Positions 37,288 to 45,870 of a DNA stretch of 64,000 nucleotides are shown here, piece by piece. The stretch covers positions 1 through 64,000 of the forward strand of contig CABVDJ010000002.1 of assembly GCA_902497025.1 (NCBI GenBank), read 5' to 3'. The notes beneath the pieces were generated by a model. It worked only from the letters and a program-made list of their open reading frames with translations. It searched no databases and had not been told where the DNA came from. Position numbers and translations under genes: made by a program. Position 1 is the first letter of the stretch. Each line of letters opens with the position of its first letter. The DNA comes from an uncultured Collinsella sp. (GTDB lineage: Bacteria; Actinomycetota; Coriobacteriia; Coriobacteriales; Coriobacteriaceae).

Positions 37288-38325
37288 ATGGGTAAGTACA
37301 TCGTTAAACGTGTGCTTCAGTTCATCCCGGTGTTTTTGGGCGTTACGCTGATTCTGTTCGCCCTCCAGAATATCGTGCCGGGAGATCCGATCAAGCTGAT
37401 CGGTGGAGACAAGGCTCTGTCCCCCGAGGTGGAGCTTCAGCTTCGCGTCCGCTATCACCTGGTCCAGTCGGACGAGGACGGCAACGCGATCCTTGACGAG
37501 AACGGCGACCCCGTTCAAACGTCGCTCGTGGACCGTTACTTGTATTACATGAACGGCCTGCTTCATGGCGATCTGGGCAATTCGTATCAGCGCAAGCTGC
37601 CGGTTACGGAAATCTTTGCCCAGAAGTATCCGTATACGGTCAAACTTGCCGCGTGCGCCATCGTGCTCGAGGCAATCATGGGTATCGGTGCGGGTATCAT
37701 TTCGGCGGTTAAGCGTTATTCCTTCTGGGATATTTTGGTAACGCTCACCACGTCGATTCTCGTTGCCGTCCCGGCTTTCTGGCTCGGTATGTTGCTGCAG
37801 CTGTTCTTTGGCGTCATTCTCAAGGACGCCACGGGCGGTGCATTCTCCATGCCGATCTCGGGTGCCGGTGGTTCCAGCTCTCAGTATCAGGATTGGATGC
37901 ACTATGTGCTTCCGACCATTACGCTGGCTTCGGTTTCGACCGCTTATGCCGCCCGCATTATGCGTTCGCAGCTGCTTGACGTCATGAACCAGGATTACAT
38001 CCGAACGGCAAAGGCCAAGGGTCTCTCCAATCGCGCGATCATCATCAAGCATGCGCTTAAGAATGCACTCATCCCCGTCGTTACCTATATTGGTGTCGAC
38101 TTTGGCGGCATGCTTTCGGGCGCCATCCTGACCGAGACGGTCTTTAACTGGCCCGGTATCGGCTATGAGGTCTATCGCGCCATTAGCATGCGTGACTGGC
38201 CCATCGTTATGGGCGGCGTTACGCTCATCGTCGTCGTCGTCATGGTGATCAACCTGCTCGTCGACATTAGCTATGCATTCCTCGACCCGCGCATCCGCCT
38301 TGGCGGTCCGTCGGATAAGGCCTAA
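37288..38325 (+). CDS. Oligopeptide ABC transporter permease, OppB type
   Basis: A 345-aa membrane protein with six predicted hydrophobic segments. It opens with YIVKRVLQFIPVFLGV, typical of OppB/DppB, and has the ATPase-coupling loop MNQDYIRTAKAKGLSNRAI. An insertion of about 30 polar residues in the first periplasmic loop (LVQSDEDGNAILDENGDP) is slightly unusual. ATG 37288 follows TAGGGGAG. Confidence 0.93.
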   Translation: MGKYIVKRVLQFIPVFLGVTLILFALQNIVPGDPIKLIGGDKALSPEVELQLRVRYHLVQSDEDGNAILDENGDPVQTSLVDRYLYYMNGLLHGDLGNSYQRKLPVTEIFAQKYPYTVKLAACAIVLEAIMGIGAGIISAVKRYSFWDILVTLTTSILVAVPAFWLGMLLQLFFGVILKDATGGAFSMPISGAGGSSSQYQDWMHYVLPTITLASVSTAYAARIMRSQLLDVMNQDYIRTAKAKGLSNRAIIIKHALKNALIPVVTYIGVDFGGMLSGAILTETVFNWPGIGYEVYRAISMRDWPIVMGGVTLIVVVVMVINLLVDISYAFLDPRIRLGGPSDKA

Positions 38326-38339
38326 GGGAGGTACGTCTC

Positions 38340-39275
38340 ATGCAGGAAACTGATTCTCAGTCTCAGGAGCAGGCTACCGCCACCAAGGCCGCATCTGCTC
38401 CCGCCAAGTCCCGCACGCTGTGGGGCGACGCTTTTAAGCGTCTTCGTAAGAACAAGCTCGCCGTTATCGGTGTCTGCTGGATCATCATCGTCGTTGTGGT
38501 TGCCCTGACCGCAGATCTGTGGGCTAAGCCCTGGCTCGGTTCGCCGACGGCTTCCGACTCGACCACCATGGCTCAGACGTCGCTGCTGGCTCCGTGTGCC
38601 GAGCACCCGTTTGGCACCGACGCCCTAGGTCGTGACATTCTCGTCCGCGTTATCTACGGTGCACGTGTTTCGCTGTCCGTCGGCATTATGGCCACCGCGA
38701 TCTCCACGCTGATCGGTCTGGTCATGGGTGCTCTGGCGGGTTTCTACGGCGGCATCTGGGATACGATCATCATGCGCTGTGCGGACATCTTCCTGGCGTT
38801 CCCGTACGTGCTGTTCGTTGTCGCCATGATCGCCGTTATCGGCCGTGGTCTTCAGAACGTCTTTATCGCCATCGGTATTCTCGGCTGGCCTTCGATTGCG
38901 CGCGTCTTCCGCTCTGCAATCTTGACGGTCAAGGAAAACGACTATGTTGACGCTGCGCGCGCGATGGGTGCATCCGATGCTCGTATCGTCGTGCGTCACA
39001 TCTTCCCGAACTCCGTCGCCTCTATCGTGGTCTACGCAACCATGAACATTGGTGGCGCCATTCTGACCGAGTCCGCTCTGTCCTTCCTCGGCATGGGCGT
39101 TATTCCGCCTACGCCTTCGTGGGGCTCCATGATTCAGGACGGTCAGCAGTATCTTTTGACCGCTCCCTGGATGATGATCATGCCCGGTCTGGCAATTCTC
39201 TCGACGGTGCTCGCCTTCACCCTGCTGGGTGATGGTCTGCGCGACGCCCTCGACGTCAAGATGAAGGACGCATAA
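38340..39275 (+). CDS. Oligopeptide ABC transporter permease, OppC type
   Basis: A 311-aa partner permease. A polar Gln/Ala-rich N-terminal tail (about 25 residues) precedes the first helix, GTDALGRDILVRVIYGAR is the OppC signature near residue 85, and the coupling loop is KENDYVDAARAMGASDARI. Genes B, C, D and F are spaced by 0-14 bp, forming one transcript. Confidence 0.93.
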   Translation: MQETDSQSQEQATATKAASAPAKSRTLWGDAFKRLRKNKLAVIGVCWIIIVVVVALTADLWAKPWLGSPTASDSTTMAQTSLLAPCAEHPFGTDALGRDILVRVIYGARVSLSVGIMATAISTLIGLVMGALAGFYGGIWDTIIMRCADIFLAFPYVLFVVAMIAVIGRGLQNVFIAIGILGWPSIARVFRSAILTVKENDYVDAARAMGASDARIVVRHIFPNSVASIVVYATMNIGGAILTESALSFLGMGVIPPTPSWGSMIQDGQQYLLTAPWMMIMPGLAILSTVLAFTLLGDGLRDALDVKMKDA

Positions 39276-39277
39276 GG

Positions 39278-40369
39278 ATGAAGAAGAACAAGAACTATGT
39301 GGACCTGAAGGACCAGCCGGTTCCCGAGGGCCAGCATCTGCTCGAGGTCGATGACCTTAAGATGTATTTCCACACCGAGGATGGCGTTGTTCGCGCTGTC
39401 GACGGTGTCTCCTACACGCTCGATCGCGGCGAGACCCTGGGCGTCGTCGGTGAGTCCGGCTCCGGTAAGTCCGTGACCGCCATGACCATCATGGGTCTTA
39501 TCTCGATGCCTCCGGGAAAGATCGAGGGCGGCGACGTTCGCTATCGCGGTCGTTCTATCCTCGAGATGACCGAGGAAGAGATGCAGCACATTCGCGGCAA
39601 CGACATCGCGATGATCTTCCAGGATCCTATGACCTCCTTGAACCCGGTCTATAAGATCGGCAAACAGGTGGGCGAGGGCCTTCGTCTGCACCGTGGCTAC
39701 TCCAAGCAGGAGGCGCTCAAGCGCGCTACCGAGCTTTTGGACCTCGTGGGTATCCCCGAGCCCGAGAAGCGCGTCAATGAGTATCCGCACCAGTTCTCCG
39801 GCGGTATGCGTCAGCGTGTCATGATTGCCATGGCTCTTGCCTGCGATCCCGATATCCTGATTGCCGACGAGCCCACGACGGCTCTGGACGTTACCATCCA
39901 GGCTCAGATTATTGAGCTTATGCAGGAGATGCAGGAGAAGAACGGCAACGCCATCATCATGATCACCCACGACCTGGGTGTTGTCGCCGATATGGCCGAC
40001 AAGATCATGGTCATGTACGCCGGCCGTCCCGTCGAGTTCGGTACTGCTGAGGAGATCTTCTACGAGAGCCGCCATCCCTACACCTGGGGTCTTATTCGTT
40101 CCATCCCGGAGCAGGCCATTGAGGAGAAGAAGCCGCTTACGCCGATTCACGGCAACCCGCCTTCGCTCATGAACCTGCCCGAGGGCTGCGTCTTCTCTCC
40201 CCGCTGCCCCTATGCGACGGACAAGTGCCGCAAGCAGCGCCCCGAGCGCGTTGTCACCGAGTCTGGTCACTACTCTGCGTGCCACTACTCCGGTGACCCC
40301 GAGTTCCTCAAGAACGCTCCTGAGACGTCCCGTACGCGCAAGGATTTCAAGAAGGGAGGCGAGGCGTAA
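39278..40369 (+). CDS. Oligopeptide ABC transporter ATPase, OppD type
   Basis: A 363-aa ATPase with Walker A GESGSGKS, Q-loop IFQDPMTSLNP, signature FSGGMRQRVMIA, Walker B ILIADEPTTALD and MITHD. The C-terminal extension retains the Cys motif GCVFSPRCPYATDKC, which in related importers can bind an Fe-S cluster. This contrasts with the Cys-free fused ATPase of the sialic acid importer in the same window. Confidence 0.94.
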   Translation: MKKNKNYVDLKDQPVPEGQHLLEVDDLKMYFHTEDGVVRAVDGVSYTLDRGETLGVVGESGSGKSVTAMTIMGLISMPPGKIEGGDVRYRGRSILEMTEEEMQHIRGNDIAMIFQDPMTSLNPVYKIGKQVGEGLRLHRGYSKQEALKRATELLDLVGIPEPEKRVNEYPHQFSGGMRQRVMIAMALACDPDILIADEPTTALDVTIQAQIIELMQEMQEKNGNAIIMITHDLGVVADMADKIMVMYAGRPVEFGTAEEIFYESRHPYTWGLIRSIPEQAIEEKKPLTPIHGNPPSLMNLPEGCVFSPRCPYATDKCRKQRPERVVTESGHYSACHYSGDPEFLKNAPETSRTRKDFKKGGEA

Positions 40370-41398
40370 ATGGCAGACAATAACGAGCGTACTCCGCTAC
40401 TGAAGGTCGAGCACCTCTCTAAGGAGTTCCCCGCCGAGTCCGGCATGTTCGCCAAGCGTTTTTCCAAACGCGTCGTCTCTGCTGTGAACGACATTTCTTT
40501 TGAGATTTATCCTGGCGAGACCTTTGGTCTGGTTGGCGAGTCTGGTTGCGGTAAGTCCACCACGGGCCGCACCATCATGCGTCTGACCAAGCCGACCGCC
40601 GGTAAGGTGTTTTTCCAGGGCAAAGATGTTGCCGAGATGAACAAGCATGAGATCAAGGACATGCGTCGCGAGATGCAGTTTATCTTCCAGGATCCTTATG
40701 CTTCGCTCAATCCTCGTATGACCATCGGCGAGATCGTCTCCGAGCCCATGACCATTCACGGTGTGGGCACCAAGGAGGAGCGCATCGAGCGTGTCCGCGA
40801 GCTTCTCGACGTTGTCGGCCTGAACCCCGAGCACATTAACCGCTATCCTCATGAGTTCTCCGGCGGTCAGCGTCAGCGTGTCGGCATTGCCCGCGCGTTT
40901 GCGCTGAAGCCCAAGCTTATTATCTGCGACGAGCCGGTTTCCGCTCTGGATGTGTCCATTCAGGCCCAGGTTCTTAACCTGCTCAAGGAACTGCAGGACA
41001 AGTTCGGTACCGCGTATCTGTTTATCGCCCACGACCTGTCCGTCGTGCAGCACATCTCCGATCGCGTTGCCGTTATGTATCTGGGTAAGATGGTCGAGGT
41101 TTCGGACTGGAAGACGCTTTATAGCGAGCCTCACCATCCGTACACGCAGTCGCTACTGTCTGCCGTGCCGGTTCCCGATCCTGATATCCAGAAGACCCGT
41201 AAGCGCATCATCCTTGCCGGCGATCCGCCGTCACCGCTGGATCCGCCGACCGGCTGCCGATTCCACACGCGCTGCCCGATCGCGCAGGGCATCTGCTCCG
41301 AGAAGCTTCCTGAGTTTAAGGAAGTTGCTCCGGGCCACTGCTGTGCCTGCCACTTCGCCGAGCCGTTCCCGATCAAGGAATCGCACATCGACCTGTAG
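40370..41398 (+). CDS. Oligopeptide ABC transporter ATPase, OppF type
   Basis: A 342-aa ATPase, second motor subunit. Walker A GESGCGKST, Q-loop FQDPYASLNPR, signature FSGGQRQRVGIA, Walker B IICDEPVSALD and FIAHD are intact. The C-terminal extension has GCRFHTRCPIAQGIC with further Cys residues (CCACHF). Its start directly abuts the stop of the OppD gene. The operon ends in the palindrome-rich region that follows. Confidence 0.94.
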   Translation: MADNNERTPLLKVEHLSKEFPAESGMFAKRFSKRVVSAVNDISFEIYPGETFGLVGESGCGKSTTGRTIMRLTKPTAGKVFFQGKDVAEMNKHEIKDMRREMQFIFQDPYASLNPRMTIGEIVSEPMTIHGVGTKEERIERVRELLDVVGLNPEHINRYPHEFSGGQRQRVGIARAFALKPKLIICDEPVSALDVSIQAQVLNLLKELQDKFGTAYLFIAHDLSVVQHISDRVAVMYLGKMVEVSDWKTLYSEPHHPYTQSLLSAVPVPDPDIQKTRKRIILAGDPPSPLDPPTGCRFHTRCPIAQGICSEKLPEFKEVAPGHCCACHFAEPFPIKESHIDL

Positions 41399-41412
41399 TC
41401 GGTTGTTTGTCC

Positions 41413-41532
41413 GGGCCCGCCCTGGTGTTACTTTTCAGAACGTCCTCGGACATGCAAGTAACCCCCGCTGCGCACTTCGTGCGGCGGGGGTTACTTGCGG
41501 AGTGTTCTGAAAAGTAACACCAGGGCGGGCCC
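41413..41532. repeat. Nested long palindrome 1
   Basis: Outer arms of 29 nt (41413-41441 and 41504-41532) are perfect reverse complements. After a 12- and a 5-nt internal loop, inner arms of 15 nt (41454-41468 and 41484-41498) are again perfect. The apex is CGCAC-TTC-GTGCG. The outer left arm begins GGGCCCGCCCTGG. Confidence 0.92.
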
Positions 41533-41596
41533 TACGTTAACTCGGCAGGGGAGTGCGATTCCTTGATCGCTCACTTAATCTGATGAGAAATTGAGT

Positions 41597-41651
41597 GAGG
41601 CCGGAGCTTTAGCTCCGGCCTCCCCATATAAGGGCTCGGCAAAGCCGAGCC
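41597..41651 (+). terminator. Two consecutive GC-rich hairpins
   Basis: GAGGCCGGAGC-TTTA-GCTCCGGCCTC (41597-41622) and GGCTCGGC-AAA-GCCGAGCC (41633-41651) are both perfect. Each is followed by an A/T-rich tract but no long T run. They may be weak terminators for opp transcripts or part of the repeat block. Confidence 0.6.
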
Positions 41652-41711
41652 ACTAAATTTATATCAGCCCCAGAACATGTTTGAGAAAGGTGTCTGGAGT
41701 ACGTGGACGTA

Positions 41712-41836
41712 GGTCCCGAATCGGTGTTGCCTCCCGGCGCATTCCGCAGGGTGAGCGATATTTTGCAGCACGAAGTGCGCAGCAAAATATCGCTCATGCC
41801 CGAGGACGCGCCGGGAGGCAACACCGATTCGGGGCC
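41712..41836. repeat. Nested long palindrome 2
   Basis: Outer arms of 25 nt (41716-41740 and 41808-41832) match perfectly and extend four more bases with one G-T pair. Inner arms of 15 nt (41752-41766 and 41782-41796) match perfectly. The apex contains GCACGAAGTGCGC, the exact reverse complement of the apical word of palindrome 1, though the stems are unrelated. Confidence 0.92.
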
Positions 41837-41874
41837 GGACACACGGATCTACCTGCGCATTTACAAATTCGTAA

Positions 41875-41922
41875 ACTTTTTTGAAAAAAGTGCTTGCACA
41901 GTTCTCGAATCATAGGTTATTA
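41875..41922 (+). promoter_or_regulatory. tRNA-Leu promoter with palindromic upstream element
   Basis: ACTTTTTTGAAAAAAGT (41875-41891) directly precedes a -35 TTGCAC (41894-41899), a 17-bp spacer and a -10 TTATTA (41917-41922). The same arrangement precedes two other tRNA genes in the window. Confidence 0.75.
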
Positions 41923-41980
41923 TCTTCCTCGTTGAACGCGCGGGTCCAACAAAACGGACCGCGAATCAACAACATAGCAT

Positions 41981-42070
41981 GTCGGAGTGGCGGAATTGGC
42001 AGACGCGCTAGCTTGAGGTGCTAGTGACCGCTTTTTGGTCATGCGGGTTCAAGTCCCGCCTCCGACACCA
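41981..42070 (+). tRNA. tRNA-Leu (GAG)
   Basis: GTCGGAG/CTCCGAC acceptor stem, a D arm with GGCGGAATTGGCAGACGC, anticodon stem CTAGC/GCTAG with loop TTGAGGT (anticodon GAG), a long variable arm typical of class II tRNAs, T loop TTCAAGT, and encoded CCA. Confidence 0.95.
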
Positions 42071-42080
42071 TCGCATTTGA

Positions 42081-42104
42081 GAAGCCTCTTCGGAGGCTTT
42101 TTTG
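42081..42104 (+). terminator. Terminator of tRNA-Leu
   Basis: GAAGCCTC-TTC-GGAGGCTT followed by a run of T residues. Confidence 0.9.
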
Positions 42105-42129
42105 TTACCGATAGACGGTGGGGTCCACG

Positions 42130-44475
42130 ATGGAAACGCTTGAACGCAACGAGTGGGCAGACGTTGCCCAACTAGTCGAGATCACGAGCGATGCTGTCAT
42201 CATCTGTGAGCTCGACGGAACCATTCTGCATGTGAATAATCGCTTACTTGGTTTGATGTGCGAGGAACGCGCCGACGTCATCGGTGGAGATGTTAAAGAC
42301 GTCCTGTACTCATCCGCTTTTGAACGTGCGACGGAACATCGTCTGCCATTTGAAACTGATGGCTCCGAGAACGAACTGATGCTCAAGCTGAGTGACGGCT
42401 CCTTTATCCCCGTCTTGGTTCGTGCGGGCTCCGTGACGCCTCCACGCATCTTTGGGCGCCGCGCGCCACGTGTCCTGGTGGCGCTCCATAGCATCGAAGA
42501 ACAGTATTCTCACGACCGTCAACTCAAGCGTGCGTTATCGGAGCTTAGAGTGGCGAACAAGCGTCTCTCTGGCACGCTCTCGGTCATTATGAGCACTGTG
42601 GGCTCCGATGAGTTACCCAGCCTGCTTGATACCGTTTTGAACCAGCTTGTAGGAACGCTCGATGCTTCGGGTGCCGCTATCTATTTTTCTGAGAGCGGCG
42701 GTTTTAAACTTCGCGGTGTTTCCAAGGAGCTGTACGACAGCTACCTGCCTGAGTTTTTGCCGTATGGCGCTGGCATTCCGACGTATGTTCTTCGTGAGTC
42801 GCGTGCCTGTCGCTTGTCGATTCAACAGGACCTTGAGGACGATAAGGCCGCCTCCGGTATGTTCATGGACTTGGACAATCGTTCTAAGCACCTGTTGCGC
42901 GTGCAGGATATGCCTCCGTACCGCAGCGAGATCTGTCTTCCCGTTTTTTACGGTACGCAGATCATTGGCGTGCTGGAAGTTGGTTGGAAACGCCCCCAGG
43001 CACCGCTCGCCTATGACGTTAATGTACTCGAGGTCATTTGCGATTACTTGTCTATCCAACTGGTCGGCATGGCATCGAGTCTTCGCTCTCGTCGCACGGC
43101 CGAGCTTGGCCGCTCGCTCAATGTCTTACGTGATGAGTTGTTTACCTTTCTAGACGATTCCGTCGCGGCTACCCAGGCGGTATCGTCCGAGATCTGCAAT
43201 ATGCTCAACTGCCATTTTTGCCCTGTTGAGTATGACGCCAGTCTGGATTCCTACGTCATAGATTTTGAAGGCGGCAGTCGCGTTGCTTTGCCGGACGATC
43301 CCGAGAAGCTTTTCTTTTCCACGACGGCGCCAGCGGCACGTCTGGGGGCTGGCCCTGATGGCTTTGAGGCATCTGTTTTGGGGGGTACGAGTGCCGAGGA
43401 CCTTAAACACGTCCGTATAACTCGCGTTGACGAATCGATGCCTATGGGAGGCTGGCTTAGGGCGCATGGTCTGCCTTGTCAAGGTCTCTACGTCGACTCC
43501 GGCATCGAGGCGGGGCGCCCGCGCTCTGAGGGTGATGGCAAGCACAGTAACGACGCGATTGTTCCTGCTTCTGTTGCGAAGAGCCCGACGACGCGCGCGC
43601 TGCTGCTTCGTGATGGTAGCCAAGAGCCGATTGATGATCTTGAATATGACTACTTGGTGCACTTGGCGCATGACTTTGAACTGATCTACGAAGGCGAATC
43701 TCAAAAGCGCGAGGAGCGCCATATCGCTCAGACCCTTCAGATCGGCATGAGAAATTCCCTGGGGGATGTTCCGGGTATCGCAACCGATTCGGTGTACCTG
43801 TCAGCCACGAACTCGGCGTTGGTCGGCGGCGATTTCTATACGCTCATCCGTCTTCCCGACGACTGCGCCGTCATGATTCTGGGTGATGTGTCTGGCAAAG
43901 GCATTGAGGCCGCATCGATGTCCGCGCTCGTCAAGACGGCCCTGACGGCATATGCGTGGGAGGGCGCTGGACCGGCCCGCATGGCACGCTCTCTTAACAG
44001 TATGCTCATGGGCTTTTCGAGGGTCGAGACGTTCGTGACGGCCTTTATCGCCAAGATTGACCTTAAAGCCGGACGCGCAACGTATTGTTCGGCGGGCCAT
44101 CCTCCGACCATGGTCATTAGGCCAGAGTCGATGCCGCTGGGTGGCGGCGAGGCCCGTGGGGGAGAGGTCGAGCTGCTTGGATGCCAATCGGGCGTAATCG
44201 GTGCCTTTGAGAGCATGGTGTACGAGACAGGCGTGTTTACGTTCGCTCCTGGCGACATGCTCTTCATGTATACGGACGGAACGATTGAGGCCCGCGACCG
44301 CACCGGAGCGTTCTTTGGTGAGCAGCGCCTTCGTGACCTTCTGCTCTCTGTCTCGGGTGAGGGCGTATCGGGAATCTGCGGCAAGGTCTTGGGCGAGCTT
44401 GACCGATTTACCGAATCGGCGCTGGACGATGACATTGCATTGGTGTCCCTTGAGTTTTTACGGGGTCGTTCATAG
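42130..44475 (+). CDS. PAS-GAF-PP2C (SpoIIE/RsbU-type) serine phosphatase
   Basis: A 781-aa soluble signalling phosphatase. An N-terminal PAS-like domain (about 10-125), a short coiled linker (about 125-150), a GAF domain (about 150-320), a divergent central region and a C-terminal SpoIIE-type PP2C domain (about 545-781). Metal ligands are visible in GGDFYTL, GDVSGKGIEA, YTDGTIEARD and DDDIALVSL. Such enzymes dephosphorylate STAS anti-anti-sigma proteins; the next gene encodes a STAS domain, the likely substrate. The signals sensed by PAS and GAF are unknown. ATG 42130 is preferred; GTG 42118 is possible. Confidence 0.88.
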   Translation: METLERNEWADVAQLVEITSDAVIICELDGTILHVNNRLLGLMCEERADVIGGDVKDVLYSSAFERATEHRLPFETDGSENELMLKLSDGSFIPVLVRAGSVTPPRIFGRRAPRVLVALHSIEEQYSHDRQLKRALSELRVANKRLSGTLSVIMSTVGSDELPSLLDTVLNQLVGTLDASGAAIYFSESGGFKLRGVSKELYDSYLPEFLPYGAGIPTYVLRESRACRLSIQQDLEDDKAASGMFMDLDNRSKHLLRVQDMPPYRSEICLPVFYGTQIIGVLEVGWKRPQAPLAYDVNVLEVICDYLSIQLVGMASSLRSRRTAELGRSLNVLRDELFTFLDDSVAATQAVSSEICNMLNCHFCPVEYDASLDSYVIDFEGGSRVALPDDPEKLFFSTTAPAARLGAGPDGFEASVLGGTSAEDLKHVRITRVDESMPMGGWLRAHGLPCQGLYVDSGIEAGRPRSEGDGKHSNDAIVPASVAKSPTTRALLLRDGSQEPIDDLEYDYLVHLAHDFELIYEGESQKREERHIAQTLQIGMRNSLGDVPGIATDSVYLSATNSALVGGDFYTLIRLPDDCAVMILGDVSGKGIEAASMSALVKTALTAYAWEGAGPARMARSLNSMLMGFSRVETFVTAFIAKIDLKAGRATYCSAGHPPTMVIRPESMPLGGGEARGGEVELLGCQSGVIGAFESMVYETGVFTFAPGDMLFMYTDGTIEARDRTGAFFGEQRLRDLLLSVSGEGVSGICGKVLGELDRFTESALDDDIALVSLEFLRGRS

Positions 44476-44553
44476 ACGACGCTGGGCGGGCTGAATCCGT
44501 ACGGTTGGGGAAACGAATGCATCGAGTGGGCTTTTTTGGGGAACCATGGTCGT

Positions 44554-45300
44554 ATGAATGAGTGGAATGACATAGCGGTTTTGACGCCACCAGGCGATAT
44601 CGACATCGCCACGGTGCCTGCGCTGCGTCGGCGGTTGGATGCTTTGATTGGCCGCGGCGTGCGTCGCGTCGTCATCAACTGTCAGGCTGTTGGCTTTATT
44701 GATTCGACGGGCTTGGCATTCCTGCTTACGCGCGCTCGTGAGCTCATGAGGCGAGAAGGCCTGCTTTCGCTCGTCAATGCATCAGGTGAAGTTGTTCGCT
44801 TTTTGGAGATTGCTCGTCTTGTCGATATCCTTCATGTCGCGGGGCCGGCACGGGAGTCTATTCCCGCCATTCCGGTGGGGGAGCTGCCTCGCTGGAGTAA
44901 GAGCGTCGAGGTCCGTCAGGGTATCGAGAATCTTCCATACTACCGACATCGCATCGCCGAACTCCTTGAATCGCTTCCGTTGCGCCGCGACGAGCGCTAC
45001 GATGTCGCATTGGCGTCGGGGGAGGCGCTGGGTAATGCCTATGACCATGCGGGCGGTATCGGGTGCGTCCTGACGGTTCAGGCCTATGGCGATCGCGTTG
45101 TGGTTGAGGTGCTTGATCGAGGTGCCGGCTATTCTATCGATGAAACGAGCGAACTGGTCGCATCTGAGGAGCGCGGCCGTGGTATCAAGCTTATGCGTAT
45201 GCTCGTCGATAACGTGGAGGTTGCTCGTCGTACGGACGGCGCCGGCACGCGCGTGCAGATGGTGAAGCTGTTTAGCGGAGCGCTGGAATCGTGTGCCTAG
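44554..45300 (+). CDS. STAS anti-anti-sigma domain fused to RsbW-type HATPase
   Basis: A 248-aa fusion. Residues 1-100 are a STAS domain with FIDSTGLAFLL, in which Ser51 is the expected phosphorylation site. Residues 125-248 are a GHKL ATPase of the RsbW/SpoIIAB group: ASGEALGNAYDHA with Glu157 and Asn161, DRGAG at 188-192 and RGRGIKLM at 207. Antagonist and kinase are usually separate proteins. Located 78 bp after the PP2C phosphatase gene, it completes a partner-switching pair. No sigma factor gene is adjacent. TTG 44536 is an alternative start. Confidence 0.85.
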   Translation: MNEWNDIAVLTPPGDIDIATVPALRRRLDALIGRGVRRVVINCQAVGFIDSTGLAFLLTRARELMRREGLLSLVNASGEVVRFLEIARLVDILHVAGPARESIPAIPVGELPRWSKSVEVRQGIENLPYYRHRIAELLESLPLRRDERYDVALASGEALGNAYDHAGGIGCVLTVQAYGDRVVVEVLDRGAGYSIDETSELVASEERGRGIKLMRMLVDNVEVARRTDGAGTRVQMVKLFSGALESCA

Positions 45301-45344
45301 CCAATCGCTTTAGCGCGTTTAGCTACTAAGAACATGCGGCAGAC

Positions 45345-45393
45345 AAGTTTTTTGAAAAAAGTACTTGCGTCTTTTGGACAACTCGCGTAAATT
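45345..45393 (+). promoter_or_regulatory. tRNA-Gly promoter with palindromic upstream element
   Basis: TTTTTTGAAAAAAGTA directly precedes a -35 TTGCGT (45365-45370), a 17-bp spacer and a -10 TAAATT (45388-45393). The tRNA starts 13 bp further. Confidence 0.75.
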
Positions 45394-45405
45394 AATAACC
45401 CGCAA

Positions 45406-45481
45406 GCGGACATGGCTCAGTTGGTAGAGCACAACCTTGCCAAGGTTGGGGTCGCGGGTTCGAGCCCCGTTGTCCGCTCCA
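45406..45481 (+). tRNA. tRNA-Gly (GCC), copy 1
   Basis: GCGGACA/TGTCCGC acceptor stem, D loop AGTTGGTA, anticodon stem CAACC/GGTTG with loop TTGCCAA (GCC), T loop TTCGAGC, encoded CCA. Confidence 0.96.
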
Positions 45482-45491
45482 TTGCATTTCC

Positions 45492-45514
45492 GGACCGTTT
45501 AGGCGGTCCTTTTT
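45492..45514 (+). terminator. Hairpin with T run between tRNA-Gly and tRNA-Cys
   Basis: GGACCG pairs with CGGTCC and five T residues follow. They end one base before tRNA-Cys, so this could be a leaky terminator or a processing signal within a tRNA operon. Confidence 0.65.
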
Positions 45515-45515
45515 C

Positions 45516-45589
45516 GGCGAAGTGGCCAAGTGGTAAGGCAGAGGCCTGCAAAGCCTTTACCCCCGGTTCGAATCCGGGCTTCGCCTCCA
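45516..45589 (+). tRNA. tRNA-Cys (GCA)
   Basis: GGCGAAG/CTTCGCC acceptor stem, D arm GCCAAGTGGTAAGGC, anticodon stem GAGGC/GCCTT with loop CTGCAAA (GCA), T arm CCCGG-TTCGAAT-CCGGG, encoded CCA. Confidence 0.96.
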
Positions 45590-45597
45590 GGCAACAT

Positions 45598-45624
45598 CCG
45601 GGCGCTCCGGCGCCCGTTTTGTTT
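45598..45624 (+). terminator. Terminator of tRNA-Cys
   Basis: GGGCGC-TCCG-GCGCCC followed by GTTTTGTTTT. Confidence 0.85.
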
Positions 45625-45631
45625 TACATAT

Positions 45632-45707
45632 GCGGACATGGCTCAGTTGGTAGAGCATAACCTTGCCAAGGTTGGGGTCGCGGGTTCGAGCCCCGTTGTC
45701 CGCTCCA
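45632..45707 (+). tRNA. tRNA-Gly (GCC), copy 2
   Basis: Identical to copy 1 except for C to T at the first base of the anticodon stem, turning a C-G pair into T-G. Encoded CCA. It follows tRNA-Cys by 42 bp without a promoter of its own that I can see. Confidence 0.96.
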
Positions 45708-45715
45708 AACGCAAC

Positions 45716-45746
45716 AGCCCGGCTACTACGGTAGCCGGGCTTTTTT
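45716..45746 (+). terminator. Terminator of tRNA-Gly copy 2
   Basis: GCCCGGCTAC pairs with GTAGCCGGGC, followed by six T residues. Confidence 0.92.
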
Positions 45747-45870
45747 GTGTCCATCGCATGGGCTCGAACCCGAGAGGGAGCGAGCGTTAAGCAAACGCGG
45801 AGCGTTTGTAGCGAGCTGGCGAGGTCGCCGGCAGGCGGCTGAAGCCGGTGCGGATCCGCGAAGCGGATAC

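Larger units (their letters stand above)
41399..41980. other. Gene-free block packed with inverted repeats
   Basis: A 582-bp interval between the opp operon and tRNA-Leu. It holds, in order, a 120-bp nested palindrome, a weak stem CTCACTTAAT/ATTGAGTGAG, two short GC hairpins, a second nested palindrome of about 125 bp and a tRNA promoter. No open frame in it resembles a protein. Confidence 0.8.

Noticed and set aside
41413..41836. CRISPR array or insertion sequence in the palindrome block
   Set aside because: There are no regularly spaced direct repeats, no transposase frame and no target-site duplication that I could identify.
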